Shown here: piece by piece, positions 14,724 through 22,070 of the stretch
Numbering within the stretch: position 1 is the stretch's first letter
Layout: each line of letters opens with the position of its first letter
Virus record (IMG/VR): IMGVR_UViG_3300042463_000838
Span: 1-34,327 of that record
Source: a virus
Reading direction: 5' to 3' (one strand)
DNA: 34,327 bases
Notes under the pieces: generated by a model
The model's input: the letters and a program-made list of their open reading frames with translations, nothing else
Databases searched by the model: none
Told to the model about the DNA's origin: nothing
Translations under genes and position numbers: made by a program

Positions 14724-14921
14724 TTATTTTTTCAGGTTTTCGGAACACGTTCCGACTTTTGTTCGGGATACGTGCGATTTGCCGATGATTTCCCGCGCGG
14801 CTTCAATCGAAACCATGCGCATGAAAGTCGAGATCGGCACGGCCTTATCCTTAGCTGCTTCCCGAATGAGATCGGCGTCAGCCTTGGAGATCCGCACTCG
14901 AATTGTCTCAATCGCGCCCAT
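14724..14921 (-). CDS. Small ribbon-helix-helix-like protein
   Basis: 65 residues. GAIETIRVRISKADADLIREAA gives a short beta strand followed by a helix, and VPISTFMRMVSIEAAREIIG a second helix. This is the order of ribbon-helix-helix (Arc/CopG/DUF1778-like) DNA-binding proteins, which act as dimers. It could regulate its own operon. No toxin gene is apparent next to it. It overlaps the ribosome site of the DUF551 chimera downstream. Confidence 0.6.
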   Translation of the reverse strand: MGAIETIRVRISKADADLIREAAKDKAVPISTFMRMVSIEAAREIIGKSHVSRTKVGTCSENLKK

Positions 14922-14927
14922 GGGAAA

Positions 14928-15134
14928 TCACTCCCAGTCTTCGGCATCGGCAAGCCTTTGAGCGTTGCGCGCAATTGCCAATTTCTGAACCGGCGTAAAT
15001 GTTGACCAGATGGCCTCCAATTCGCCTCCGACGTAATTGCGCCAATCATGAATTTGGCCAGCGCTTTGAAAGCCGGGGCAATCAATGTTGCCAAACTCCG
15101 CCATAAACAAAGCCCACGCCCTTTCGTCAGTCAC
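14928..15134 (-). CDS. Hypothetical small protein, first gene after a leftward promoter
   Basis: 68 residues starting at GTG, chosen because AGGAGG lies 6 bases upstream. It is mostly helical (TDERAWALFMAEFGNIDCPGF, PVQKLAIARNAQRLADAEDWE) and acidic. No domain was recognised. It is the first gene downstream of the promoter at 15158-15186. Confidence 0.65.
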   Translation of the reverse strand: MTDERAWALFMAEFGNIDCPGFQSAGQIHDWRNYVGGELEAIWSTFTPVQKLAIARNAQRLADAEDWE

Positions 15135-15157
15135 AATCAGCCTCCTATTTGCCCCGC

Positions 15158-15186
15158 ATCATGCCCACAATCTGCCTATGTGTCAA
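15158..15186 (-). promoter_or_regulatory. Sigma-70-type promoter, leftward
   Basis: Perfect -35 TTGACA (15186-15181), 17-base spacer and a -10 of CATGAT (15163-15158), about 24 bases before the GTG of the 14928 gene. It would drive the distal leftward genes independently of the control region at 22 kb. The rest of the gap to 15266 shows no gene. Confidence 0.55.
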
Positions 15187-15266
15187 GCCTAGCGTGTGGG
15201 CTTTTTCGACTTATCCCGCCTTGCCGACTTCCGCGCATCCAGCATCATCGCGGGCGCGGGGCATGG

Positions 15267-15698
15267 TTAGTCGCGTTCCGCCATGGCTCGGCAAAAGACC
15301 GCACAAAGGGCAAGGGCAGGCGTTTCAGCATCGGCATAAATAGCAGTTCTTACCTGCCTCAAGGTGAGTGACGCCGCGATCTTGTCCTTTGCTGGGGTCG
15401 GGTCTAGCATGGCTTTTGTCCCGATTTCACGCCGCAAAACCGCCCACTTGCTATCCGGAAACTCCCTCTCGATCAGCGCCGTGATGTCGTCGAGGGAGGC
15501 GGTATAGCGCGGAGCATCCCATGTATCCCCCGACTTGTTTGAAAAACGGGACTCAAACCCGCGTGTCTTGCCAGCGGTGAAGCCTTTTGGAACATCGCCA
15601 AGTGCTATAGAAATTGCAGCATCAATTCGGTAATCCGGCCGCGTAGCCTTTTTTATTCGCTCAGCAAGAGAGAGCCATTCTTCGCGCGTCGTGCGCAT
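15267..15698 (-). CDS. Hypothetical phage protein
   Basis: 143 residues. A perfect AGGAGG 6 bases before the ATG at 15698 marks the start; the earlier ATG at 15722 overlaps the previous stop but would put this ribosome site inside the gene. It contains EEWLSLAERIKKATRPDYRIDAAIS, APRYTASLDDITALIEREFPDSKWAVLRRE and a C-terminal TPALALCAVFCRAMAE. This is a recognisable layout of a widespread phage family of unknown function in alphaproteobacteria. Confidence 0.75.
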   Translation of the reverse strand: MRTTREEWLSLAERIKKATRPDYRIDAAISIALGDVPKGFTAGKTRGFESRFSNKSGDTWDAPRYTASLDDITALIEREFPDSKWAVLRREIGTKAMLDPTPAKDKIAASLTLRQVRTAIYADAETPALALCAVFCRAMAERD

Positions 15699-15718
15699 CG
15701 CATTACCTCCTATGTTTG

Positions 15719-15952
15719 TCATTTATAGATCGCATACGGGTCGATCACATAGTTGGCCGGGAGGCGACTGATATCGAGCTTCCTCCCCACCCTCTCAAAG
15801 AACTCCTCAACGTCCTCCAAAGTGGCCATGAAAGCGCTGAAAGCCCCAAGGCCCTCGTCGGAAGCCACCCACCAGAAGACCCCATTATCGCCGATCTCGA
15901 TGGCATCCCATGAGCCATCTTCAAAATCCCGGTTTGTTGCCAGGCGCTTCAT
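15719..15952 (-). CDS. Hypothetical small acidic protein
   Basis: 77 residues, ATGA overlap with the upstream gene. It is beta-rich at the start (DAIEIGDNGVFWWVASDEGLG), then has an acidic helix (FMATLEDVEEFFERVGRKL) and a Pro/Tyr-containing tail. No family was recognised. Confidence 0.65.
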   Translation of the reverse strand: MKRLATNRDFEDGSWDAIEIGDNGVFWWVASDEGLGAFSAFMATLEDVEEFFERVGRKLDISRLPANYVIDPYAIYK

Positions 15953-16098
15953 TTCCCCGCCCTCACTTCCTCAGCGGCCTTTTTTAAGTCAGCCGCGATC
16001 TGTTCATAAATCTCTTTCATCTTCTGACACGTAGCCTTTGCTGCTTTGTCAGACGCAAAATCGGAAAGGCTAATAAACATTTCGGAAAATTCATTCAT
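15949..16098 (-). CDS. Small helical protein (49 aa)
   Basis: 49 residues. GGAGGG 7 bases before the ATG at 16098 selects this start over the longer open frame. It is almost entirely helical with heptad-like spacing (ATCQKMKEIYEQIAADLKKAAEEV), so it could form a coiled coil. It overlaps the genes on both sides. Confidence 0.6.
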   Translation of the reverse strand: MNEFSEMFISLSDFASDKAAKATCQKMKEIYEQIAADLKKAAEEVRAGK

Positions 16099-16360
16099 CG
16101 CCACGCCCTCCAAACAAAAACCGCCAGGCGCGAACAAAGATTCCACTGCGGTATGGGGGCGTTGGCTTATATTCATATAACTGCGCCTCGGGGCCGCAAA
16201 GTCCACGATGCGGCAAACGCTCTGTGCTAACGTAGTCGCCTCGAATTGCGCAGTTCCAAAAACGAGGCTCTTGGTTTCGATTAAGCAAAAGCCTACAATC
16301 AGCGCAGGCGCGCGTTTTTGGCTTGTCTTGCGCGGTTGCTATGCGAATAACATCACTCAT
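16091..16360 (-). CDS. Small Cys-rich protein
   Basis: 89 residues. The ATG at 16360 lies 5 bases after the previous stop, with AAAGG upstream. CADCRLLL, FWNCAIRGDYV and GLCGPEAQLYEY give four cysteines likely to bind one metal ion, followed by a Trp/Arg-rich C-terminus. It belongs to a common phage type without a known role. Confidence 0.65.
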   Translation of the reverse strand: MSDVIRIATAQDKPKTRACADCRLLLNRNQEPRFWNCAIRGDYVSTERLPHRGLCGPEAQLYEYKPTPPYRSGIFVRAWRFLFGGRGDE

Positions 16361-16364
16361 TGCA

Positions 16365-16706
16365 TCACCTTTCCACAATTGTTCCGTTCAGCTTCCGCTT
16401 CAGACGGCTGTTGCGCCCGAAGGGAAGGGGACTTCTGGATTCCGGCATCGCCCCGATATGCCGGTCACGCTGGCGCTCGGCCTTGCGCATCCGGCGGATA
16501 TCGTCAGCCGTCTTGGACTTATGGCATGGCGTGCAAAGCCATTGGCCGTTTTCGATCACGCTTTCCCCGCCAAGTTCGACCGGAAGAATATGATCCGCGT
16601 CGCCTTCACCAACTTTGAGCTTGGCACCGCATTTCTCGCAACGTCCATTGGCACGGAGGGCGATCTTAGCGCGATCCTTGCGTTTGAAATTGTGGGCGCG
16701 GCTCAT
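16365..16706 (-). CDS. HNH endonuclease
   Basis: 113 residues, ATGA overlap with the upstream gene. CEKCGAKL (C23, C26), DADHILPVELGG with the catalytic D38-H39, ENGQWLCTPCHKSKT (N53, C58, C61, H62) form a complete HNH nuclease with a structural zinc site. Such stand-alone enzymes nick or cut double-stranded DNA; in phages they take part in recombination, packaging or homing. Between a small gene and NinB it may process recombination intermediates. Confidence 0.85.
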   Translation of the reverse strand: MSRAHNFKRKDRAKIALRANGRCEKCGAKLKVGEGDADHILPVELGGESVIENGQWLCTPCHKSKTADDIRRMRKAERQRDRHIGAMPESRSPLPFGRNSRLKRKLNGTIVER

Positions 16707-16990
16707 GGCTGTCCCGCTCGGTAGTGCTGCATTTCTGCGCTATCGTCTGGGAGGACGGTCACAATTATCTTGCGGTTTTTGTCATACAAAACAGCCATTT
16801 CTGGCAAATCTTCGATCTGCACGACATGACAGCGGATAGCCAAGCTTCTGTTAGCATCCGGGAGCGGAATGCTTTTGCCTGACACGATCTTTTCGACCAT
16901 TTTCGCTAGCTTTGCATTGCCAATGAAAACCCCGTATCGCTCAAATGCACGCTGGCAAGCGTGACGTTGACGCCATTTTTTAACGCTCAT
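16703..16990 (-). CDS. Hypothetical basic protein
   Basis: 95 residues. The ATG at 16990 has GGAGG upstream and lies beside the NinB stop. An N-terminal basic helix region (SVKKWRQRHACQRAFERYG) is followed by a beta-rich half (LAIRCHVVQIEDLPEMAVLYDKNRKIIVTVLP), a layout like small RelE/DUF4258-type folds. No catalytic set can be confirmed, and no antitoxin is adjacent. Confidence 0.6.
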   Translation of the reverse strand: MSVKKWRQRHACQRAFERYGVFIGNAKLAKMVEKIVSGKSIPLPDANRSLAIRCHVVQIEDLPEMAVLYDKNRKIIVTVLPDDSAEMQHYRAGQP

Positions 16991-17376
16991 GCATCCTCCC
17001 AATGGAATTGAATGCCGCGCTTTGCCGCAAAGGCATGGATAAGCTCGATCAGATTGATCATTTCCTCCACGCTCAAATCAGATGAGCGCGTGCCGAGGTT
17101 CACAAAGCCCGAGCCGTCAAGGTTCGGAACGATGCGCATTTCGGCTTTCAGACCAGAGAGAAAGAGAAGCTTCCAGTTATCAGGCGATAGCTTGACGCCA
17201 TGCCAATCCGTTTGCAGGGCGATATCGGTCAGCATGGCCCAAAGGCGGGAGTTCTGAGGTAACGTGCGCTTCTGTGCCTTGATCTCGACACGCGAGAATT
17301 GAGGCGCGGCACGGACTACGCGCAAGGCTTCCTCGCGCTTTCGCTCGCTGGTGATTTGGACCATGTAGCGGGTCAT
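16987..17376 (-). CDS. ninB: Recombination protein NinB
   Basis: 129 residues. QKRTLPQNSRLWAMLTDIALQTDWHG, LSPDNWKLLFLSGL, VPNLDGSGFVNLGTRSSDLSVEEMINLIELIHAFAAKRG match the NinB (Orf of lambda) family along its whole length. These proteins bind single-stranded DNA and SSB and help load a recombinase in place of RecFOR. Its neighbours (SSB, annealing protein, Gp157) support this role. Length is typical for the family. Confidence 0.85.
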   Translation of the reverse strand: MTRYMVQITSERKREEALRVVRAAPQFSRVEIKAQKRTLPQNSRLWAMLTDIALQTDWHGVKLSPDNWKLLFLSGLKAEMRIVPNLDGSGFVNLGTRSSDLSVEEMINLIELIHAFAAKRGIQFHWEDA

Positions 17377-17382
17377 GACATT

Positions 17383-17892
17383 TCAAGCCTTTGCTGAAGC
17401 GCAAGTCACTGTAGGTTCCGGCGATGGCGGCGGGCTTTGTGATGATAAGTCCATTTTTTCGTTGGCTACTGCTATTTTTGCCGCTTGCCCTTTAGCGAAT
17501 GGAGAATTTTTGCCCGTTCTAGATTTGCAGTATTCAATAAATTTCGGCATGTTGAGGTTTTCTTTTTGCGTCCCCCAACGAAGATTTTTCGGCGCGTTGT
17601 TCAGGGAATTTTCGTCCAGATGCAAAACAACGGCCCTTGGGAATGACGGCGGCCCATGAAACGCCTCGCAAACAAGCCTATGGACTTTATAATTTTTACC
17701 TCTGTAAACAATCCCAAAATAATAATGTTTGGCGTTTTTTGACGCACGCCGCTTCCCCCCGCTCACCCATTTTGTTTGGTATTTTCGCGCACCTCCATAA
17801 GGCATCTGTGCTGATGCCTCTGGAAGCTTGATTTCGCCAAAAGAGTTTGCAAACGCTCCGGGGATCGACGGGATTGGTAAAATTTCAATCAT
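17383..17892 (-). CDS. HNH homing-type endonuclease
   Basis: 169 residues. KVHRLVCEAFHG (H71), VVLHLDENSLNNAPKNLRWGT (H91, N98/N99) and QKENL form the HNH_3-type nuclease core typical of free-standing homing endonucleases. The N-terminus (SFGEIK, HYYFGIVYRGKNYKVHR) is the usual preceding strand region. Codon use is visibly more AT-rich than the flanking ssb and ninB genes, and a hairpin marks its border with ssb. It is likely a selfish insertion between recombination genes. Confidence 0.85.
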   Translation of the reverse strand: MIEILPIPSIPGAFANSFGEIKLPEASAQMPYGGARKYQTKWVSGGKRRASKNAKHYYFGIVYRGKNYKVHRLVCEAFHGPPSFPRAVVLHLDENSLNNAPKNLRWGTQKENLNMPKFIEYCKSRTGKNSPFAKGQAAKIAVANEKMDLSSQSPPPSPEPTVTCASAKA

Positions 17893-17905
17893 GCCTCACC
17901 GTGCC

Positions 17906-17932
17906 TTAGAATTGATACGGTGTCAATTCTAA
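17906..17932. repeat. Inverted repeat at the ssb/HNH border
   Basis: Perfect 10-base arms (TTAGAATTGA and TCAATTCTAA) with a 7-base loop overlap the ssb stop codon, 14 bases before the HNH start. No T tract follows. It may limit translation of the HNH gene or mark its insertion point. Confidence 0.85.
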
Positions 17933-18411
17933 AATGGAATTTCGTCTGACAGATCGTCACGCATGTTTGTCGCCTGCTTCCTGCCGGCCTTCGCATCGGC
18001 ATAGCCGTTGCGCGGCGGGGTGGAATCGCCCTCGGGCCGCGCGTCGTCGTCGCGGTCCCCCTTGCTGTCGAGCAGGGTGATTTCACCGCGATAGCGCTGC
18101 AAAACAACTTCGGTGGAATAGCGCTTCTGGTTGTCCTTGTCGGTCCATTCGCGGGTTTGAAGCTGGCCTTCGATATAGACCTTCGAACCCTTGCGCAGAT
18201 ATTGCTCGGCGACCTTGGCGAGGTTCTCGTTGAAGATCACCACCGAATGCCATTCGGTCTTCTCGCGGCGCTCGCCGGTCTGCTTGTCGCGCCAGTTCTC
18301 CGAGGTTGCAATGCGCAGGCTAACAACTGGCTCGCCATTGCCCAGGCGGCGCACTTCAGGATCGCGGCCAAGATGGCCGATGATGATAACCTTGTTGACA
18401 GAACCGGACAT
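17929..18411 (-). CDS. ssb: Single-stranded DNA-binding protein
   Basis: 160 residues; the ATG at 18411 forms TAATG with the upstream stop, and the longer open frame to 18510 is not used. [43 protein letters not shown] and [19 protein letters not shown] form a complete OB fold. A flexible Asp/Arg/Pro-rich linker leads to the acidic tip DDLSDEIPF that recruits partner proteins. It coats single-stranded DNA during phage replication and recombination. Confidence 0.95.
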   Translation of the reverse strand: MSGSVNKVIIIGHLGRDPEVRRLGNGEPVVSLRIATSENWRDKQTGERREKTEWHSVVIFNENLAKVAEQYLRKGSKVYIEGQLQTREWTDKDNQKRYSTEVVLQRYRGEITLLDSKGDRDDDARPEGDSTPPRNGYADAKAGRKQATNMRDDLSDEIPF

Positions 18412-19061
18412 TATGCGGCGGCTTTCTGCTTGCTCGTGGCAAGCGCTTTGAGGGATTCGTGATGGGGAAGAAGAAGCGCGCGCTCGTCGGCGGTTGTGTC
18501 GTGCTGCCAAAAGTTACGGTAGGCATCCATGCCGCCGCGCGCCCGATTGACTGCGGTTTCCCACAAATCGACGGGAACACCCTCGGGCGGTTCTTCATTT
18601 GCGATGGCAAGCGCGGGCGGGGCGCTAACGGGGGTGACAGCTTCCCCGCCCGGCTTCCGCGCGGGTGGCGCAGAAGGCTGTTTGAAATCGTCGGCCTCGT
18701 CTTCCGAGTAGAGGCCATGCAGGCCGCACAACTTAAGGATCACGCGGTCCTTGGCGCGCTTCTCGGCCATGGCAAACGGGTAGGCCGCTTGCTTCCCGCT
18801 GACGCGGTAATTCACATTGATCAGCGCTTCCCCGATGGACCATTCGGTGCGCTTGTCGAGTTCGCCGGTCACGAGGATCACGGCTTCCTCGCGCTCACTG
18901 CGGAGAACCTGAGGCGCATGCCAGACGATGCCAGCGGCGGCTGCAAGGCGCTCTAGGGCCTTGTGCTTGATGACGGTGGCGCTCTGCACGCTCCAAACGT
19001 CATCGCGCTCCAGCGGCGCCCCAAACTTGTTGAACAGGGTCTTGATATCGTTGTTCGTCAT
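18411..19061 (-). CDS. Probable single-strand annealing protein (ERF/Rad52-like)
   Basis: 216 residues, TGATG start with the Gp157-like gene and TAATG with ssb. The core runs [70 protein letters not shown]. The last block resembles the AMAExRAKxR helix of ERF/Rad52-type annealing proteins. A Pro/Ala-rich linker and helical C-terminus follow. Its place between Gp157 and ssb is the normal one for a phage recombinase. Related proteins are often left as hypothetical, so the role is likely but not certain. Confidence 0.6.
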   Translation of the reverse strand: MTNNDIKTLFNKFGAPLERDDVWSVQSATVIKHKALERLAAAAGIVWHAPQVLRSEREEAVILVTGELDKRTEWSIGEALINVNYRVSGKQAAYPFAMAEKRAKDRVILKLCGLHGLYSEDEADDFKQPSAPPARKPGGEAVTPVSAPPALAIANEEPPEGVPVDLWETAVNRARGGMDAYRNFWQHDTTADERALLLPHHESLKALATSKQKAAA

Positions 19062-19570
19062 CAGCGCACACTCACAATGGGGTTGCCGGTCACAAGGTCA
19101 GCACCAGGAAGCTCAGCGCCATTGCGCAATGCCTCCTCGATGGCTTCCTTGTCAGGTTCATAGGAGCGGACTTCGCGCATGTATCCTTGCGCATTGAAGC
19201 CGGGTTCAATCACAAGCCGCTCGTTACCGGGGCGAACCGATACGGAGCCCTCTGGCAGGCGAACGGAGGTTTGCTTGGAGTCGGCCATCAGCGCGGTAAT
19301 GATGCGCTCAGCGGCCCGTTTCTCGCGTTCTGCAATGACTATGCGTCCATCGTAATGCGCGGCAACTTCGGCCTTGGCGTGCTTGGCTCCGGCCATGTCA
19401 GCCTTTGCCCGCTCCCGCATGCGAACGGCACGGGATAGAACGCGGTGAAAGTCCGTGGAGCCTTCAAGCATGTCGGAAATAAGCTCCGACAACACCTGTC
19501 CATCTTGCGAGCAAAGCTCAATAATGGTTGCGATCTCAGCACGGACAGCGGCAAGGGTGGCGGGGTTCAT
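19061..19570 (-). CDS. Gp157-like recombination-associated protein
   Basis: 169 residues with GGAGGA before the ATG. A long helical first half (DMLEGSTDFHRVLSRAVRMRERAKADMAGAKHAKAEVAAHYDGRI) is followed by a small beta-rich domain (TSVRLPEGSVSVRPGNERLVI) and SYEPDKEAIEEALRNGAELPGADLVTGNP. This matches the Sipho_Gp157 layout, including the PDKxxIxxALxxGxxxxGAxL end. The family occurs next to phage annealing proteins; its biochemical role is not established. Confidence 0.75.
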   Translation of the reverse strand: MNPATLAAVRAEIATIIELCSQDGQVLSELISDMLEGSTDFHRVLSRAVRMRERAKADMAGAKHAKAEVAAHYDGRIVIAEREKRAAERIITALMADSKQTSVRLPEGSVSVRPGNERLVIEPGFNAQGYMREVRSYEPDKEAIEEALRNGAELPGADLVTGNPIVSVR

Positions 19571-19896
19571 GGCGCGTCCTCCGGGCCTCCGGCAGGGATA
19601 AGAGCGGCGAGGAAATCGGCTTCAACTTGAGCTGCTTTGCGAAAAGCCTTTAACGTGTCCCCGTGATAGGCATCGCACGCAGCAAACCATGGACTGCCGA
19701 TGCAATTTGGGTATCCAGTTGCCTGCATCACCGGGCAGCGTTCGCAGTCTGGTTCGTCGCCTGCCTTCTCCGTTAGAAGCACACATAAGGGGCAATCTTC
19801 CGCGTAAATGCGCGCATTTAATTTGTTCAGAACGTTTGCATTCCGACGCCATTTCTCCACGCTTGCAACAAGCGCATCGTATGTCTCGCGATTCAT
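19567..19896 (-). CDS. Small Cys-rich protein
   Basis: 109 residues, ATGA overlaps on both sides. CPLCVLL, CERCPVM and YPNCIGSPWFAAC hold several cysteines suited to a zinc site, and the ends are helical. Proteins of this type are common in phage early operons next to recombination genes; function unknown. Confidence 0.65.
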   Translation of the reverse strand: MNRETYDALVASVEKWRRNANVLNKLNARIYAEDCPLCVLLTEKAGDEPDCERCPVMQATGYPNCIGSPWFAACDAYHGDTLKAFRKAAQVEADFLAALIPAGGPEDAP

Positions 19897-20132
19897 GGCG
19901 ACACCCCAATTTCACGCAGGCGACGCGCGACCGCTTCAAACTCCGGGAGGAATTCGCCGAGCCGCTTGCGAAGATCAGCATTCGAGAAGCGCCGGACCTC
20001 GTTTAGGCATTCGACAAGCTTCTGGGTGGTGTGGTCGTCGGTAATCGTGGTATCGGCCTGATCGACAAGGCGACCAAGGATAGGCCCATTCCTGCGGGCA
20101 TAGGCGCGGAGTTCTGCGTTACTGTGTCCCAT
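19893..20132 (-). CDS. Hypothetical helical protein
   Basis: 79 residues. AAGGAG 7 bases upstream fixes the ATG at 20132. It is Arg-rich and helical (GHSNAELRAYARRNGPILGRLVDQADTTI, LRKRLGEFLPEFEAVARRLREIG). No domain was recognised. Confidence 0.65.
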   Translation of the reverse strand: MGHSNAELRAYARRNGPILGRLVDQADTTITDDHTTQKLVECLNEVRRFSNADLRKRLGEFLPEFEAVARRLREIGVSP

Positions 20133-20388
20133 TGGTGGACTCCTTTGCGGCGCGGTTCTTTTCGCGGGCGGCAAGGCGCTTGGCAGTAGCCTCGGCAATC
20201 CGGGCTTTCCGCTCAGGCGTATCAAGGTTGCGGTTTGCCCAATCGACGGCGCGGGCCGTCGCCGCGCTGGCAGAGTCGCCAGAAAAGATCAGGCGGGTTG
20301 TGCCGTTCTCAATGACTGCGCACTGGAAAGCCGGGCCATCTTCATCGCCAATCTTGGCATAGACAGGGAAGGCAAGATCAAGTTCCAT
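20119..20388 (-). CDS. Hypothetical protein
   Basis: 89 residues with GGAGG 7 bases before the ATG. The first half is beta-rich (ELDLAFPVYAKIGDEDGPAFQCAVIENG, TRLIFSGDSASAATARAVDWA), the second a basic helix (RKARIAEATAKRLAAREKNRAAKE) that might bind nucleic acid. No family was recognised. Confidence 0.65.
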   Translation of the reverse strand: MELDLAFPVYAKIGDEDGPAFQCAVIENGTTRLIFSGDSASAATARAVDWANRNLDTPERKARIAEATAKRLAAREKNRAAKESTNGTQ

Positions 20389-20507
20389 TAGTGGCCTCCA
20401 AGGCTTTGAGCCGTTCCAGAATGGCGAGAAGGGTCTTGCCGTCGATTTCCACCGTGCCGAGAATGGCCTTGGCGGATAATTCGCATGTCAGCGTGGCTGT
20501 AGCTCAT
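20378..20507 (-). pseudogene. Small gene with apparent +1 frameshift
   Basis: An ATG at 20507 overlaps the previous stop (ATGA). Its own frame soon becomes Arg/His/Gly-rich and unconvincing (39 residues). Dropping one T after the second codon joins it to TATLTCELSAKAILG and GKTLLAILERLKALEATNGT, a coherent small protein of 42 residues that overlaps the next gene start. I infer a one-base insertion, a sequencing error, or an unusual start in the second frame. Confidence 0.4.
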
Positions 20508-20731
20508 TTGAGCACCCCGAAAATCCAGAGAAGACCAATAACCGGAAGCGTTAGAACGAACAGATTAACCGCGACAATCGCCAAAAACGCGACGAAGACA
20601 GACGTGTTTTCAAGAAAGATTTTCATTTCCGCTTCTCCTGCGGCCAGTATGGAAAGAGCGACAACAATCGTCGCGGCGAGCGTAAAAACGGCGTTGATTG
20701 CCAGAACGGTTTCAGGGTGCAGAGGGGTCAT
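20504..20731 (-). CDS. Two-span membrane protein
   Basis: 75 residues, ATGA overlap with the hexapeptide-repeat gene. Hydrophobic spans lie at about 8-29 (VLAINAVFTLAATIVVALSIL) and 45-72 (VFVAFLAIVAVNLFV, LPVIGLLWIFGV), joined by a short acidic loop (AGEAEMK). It probably sits in the inner membrane. Possible roles such as superinfection exclusion are speculative. Confidence 0.65.
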   Translation of the reverse strand: MTPLHPETVLAINAVFTLAATIVVALSILAAGEAEMKIFLENTSVFVAFLAIVAVNLFVLTLPVIGLLWIFGVLK

Positions 20732-21441
20732 GAGCGGCCCTCCGCTTTGGCAATCGCAAGAAGCGTGTCACGGTGCGCTTTCCAAAAATGACGCGAGGCT
20801 ACGCCATCCATGCGCGCAATGCGCGCATCATCGAAGACAGCCCACTCAGCCAGCGTGTGAAACTCGCAGCCAATTCGCATGTGCGCGTCGGTGATGGTGA
20901 TTGGGTATTTTAGGCCAGTGATAAAAATCGGAGTTTTTTGCGCATCGCCGGAGACCCACGCATTGCCGGAGACCCGCGCATCGCCGTAGACCCGCGCATT
21001 GCCGAAGACATGCGCATCGCCGACGACATGCGCATTGCCGTAGACCCGCGCATCGCCGGAGACCCACGCATCGCCGAAGACATGCGCATCGCCGACGACA
21101 TGCGCATTGCCGAAGACCTGCGCATTGCCGTAGACCCGCGCATTGCCGTAGACATGCGCATCGCCGAAGACATGCGCATCGCCGACGACATGCGCATTGC
21201 CGAAGACCTGCGCATCGCCGTAGACCTGCGCATTGCCGTAGACATGCGCATCGCCGAAGACATGCGCATCGCCGAAGACCCACGCATCGCCGGAGACCTG
21301 CGAAAGGTTTTCTTCCTTTTCGACCCAGCCGCCCTTGTCGCCAGCCTTGACACCCCATCGCGGGATATCAATCAAAGCCTCAATGCGGAAAAGCTTGATG
21401 CCGTAGAATTCTTTGCACTCAGCCGTAAGCTTGAATTTCAT
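20728..21441 (-). CDS. Left-handed beta-helix hexapeptide-repeat protein (YdcK-like)
   Basis: 237 residues. The ATG at 21441 overlaps the stop of a 25-aa gene (ATGA); the long open frame to 21582 is not used. The N-terminal domain (MKFKLTAECKEFYGIKLFRI, KAGDKGGWVEKEENLSQ) leads into 19 complete hexads of the form G-D/N-A-x-V-x (residues 51-164) plus one degenerate unit. This would build about six turns of a left-handed beta-helix. The tail (PITITDAHMRIGCEFHTLAEW, FWKAHRDTLLAIAK) is a separate helical domain. The layout resembles E. coli YdcK and prophage repeat proteins; partner and function unknown. Confidence 0.75.
   Translation of the reverse strand: MKFKLTAECKEFYGIKLFRIEALIDIPRWGVKAGDKGGWVEKEENLSQVSGDAWVFGDAHVFGDAHVYGNAQVYGDAQVFGNAHVVGDAHVFGDAHVYGNARVYGNAQVFGNAHVVGDAHVFGDAWVSGDARVYGNAHVVGDAHVFGNARVYGDARVSGNAWVSGDAQKTPIFITGLKYPITITDAHMRIGCEFHTLAEWAVFDDARIARMDGVASRHFWKAHRDTLLAIAKAEGRS
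20932..21291 (-). repeat. 18-base tandem repeats coding hexads
   Basis: About 20 tandem 18-base units encode GDAHVF-type hexads. A larger unit starting GNAHVVGDAHVF occurs three times, which points to expansion by duplication. Other frames, including the opposite strand, also stay open because the unit length is a multiple of three. Confidence 0.9.
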
Positions 21442-21515
21442 GCCAGCACACTCGCTGCCCAAGCCGCGCCCCAAAGAAAAACGGTGAAGGTGAGGAATTC
21501 GAAAAGGGAGGGCAT
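21438..21515 (-). CDS. 25-aa hydrophobic micropeptide
   Basis: MPSLFEFLTFTVFLWGAAWA then ASVLA. The start forms TGATG with the upstream stop and its stop forms ATGA with the next start, so translation would be coupled on both sides. AAGGGAGG-type purines do not precede it, so expression would rely on reinitiation. The sequence could make one membrane span. It fills an otherwise unexplained 74-base gap in a tightly packed operon, which supports it. Confidence 0.5.
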   Translation of the reverse strand: MPSLFEFLTFTVFLWGAAWAASVLA

Positions 21516-22021
21516 CACGCGGCCTCCATTTCCGGGTTAAGGCGGGGGACGCATCCAACGGGAAGCGGCAGGATTGCGCCAATCAGGCGACGGGCGTTGA
21601 ACTGCCCAAGAAGCTGCTCGTTGAAAGCCTCGCGCAGGACTCGCGCGAGCTTTCCATTTACCGGGGCAGGGTTGAGCCGATCAAAATCGTCGCGAATCCA
21701 GAAGCGTTCGGGACTTGGCAGGAATTCCCAGCCGATAAACGTGCAATCAACCCGTTTCGTCTCAACAGGCGGGCAGGGACCGCGATCCAGAGTGCAGTAG
21801 CCCTTGATCCGATAGCCGTCCCGGTCGCATAGCGATTTCAGGAGGCACAAGTCGCCGAGCAACTCATCGTTTTCATTCGTCCCCGGAATAGCGAGATATT
21901 CCATGAAGGAAAGATCGTAAACGCGGCCCGCCTTCACGGCCTTCACGAATTCGATTTTCTCAGCCGTGATGTCTAGGATTGGTGCCTGGTTTGGGCGCAT
22001 CTCGGAAAGAGCGGTAAGCAT
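21515..22021 (-). CDS. Hypothetical protein, first leftward early gene
   Basis: 168 residues, nearest to the divergent control region, with only a weak GGGG site before the ATG. It is mixed alpha/beta: ILDITAEKIEFVKAVKAGRVYDLSF, then two Cys-containing loops (LCLLKSLCDRDGYRIKGYC, GPCPPVETKRVDC) and a helical end (LARVLREAFNEQLLGQF). As the first product of the leftward operon it might be regulatory, but no DNA-binding motif is visible. Confidence 0.65.
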   Translation of the reverse strand: MLTALSEMRPNQAPILDITAEKIEFVKAVKAGRVYDLSFMEYLAIPGTNENDELLGDLCLLKSLCDRDGYRIKGYCTLDRGPCPPVETKRVDCTFIGWEFLPSPERFWIRDDFDRLNPAPVNGKLARVLREAFNEQLLGQFNARRLIGAILPLPVGCVPRLNPEMEAA

Positions 22022-22070
22022 CTGTCATCCCCGTGTTGATGGGGGTAACGTGAAGCATGCCGCGCCTTCC

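Noticed and set aside
20932-21291. CRISPR array
   Set aside because: The units are contiguous 18-base coding repeats without unique spacers.
20938-21540. 200-codon rightward frame of MRIAxD repeats
   Set aside because: It is the mirror of the 18-base tandem repeats, which keep several frames open at once; there is no ribosome site or flanking domain.
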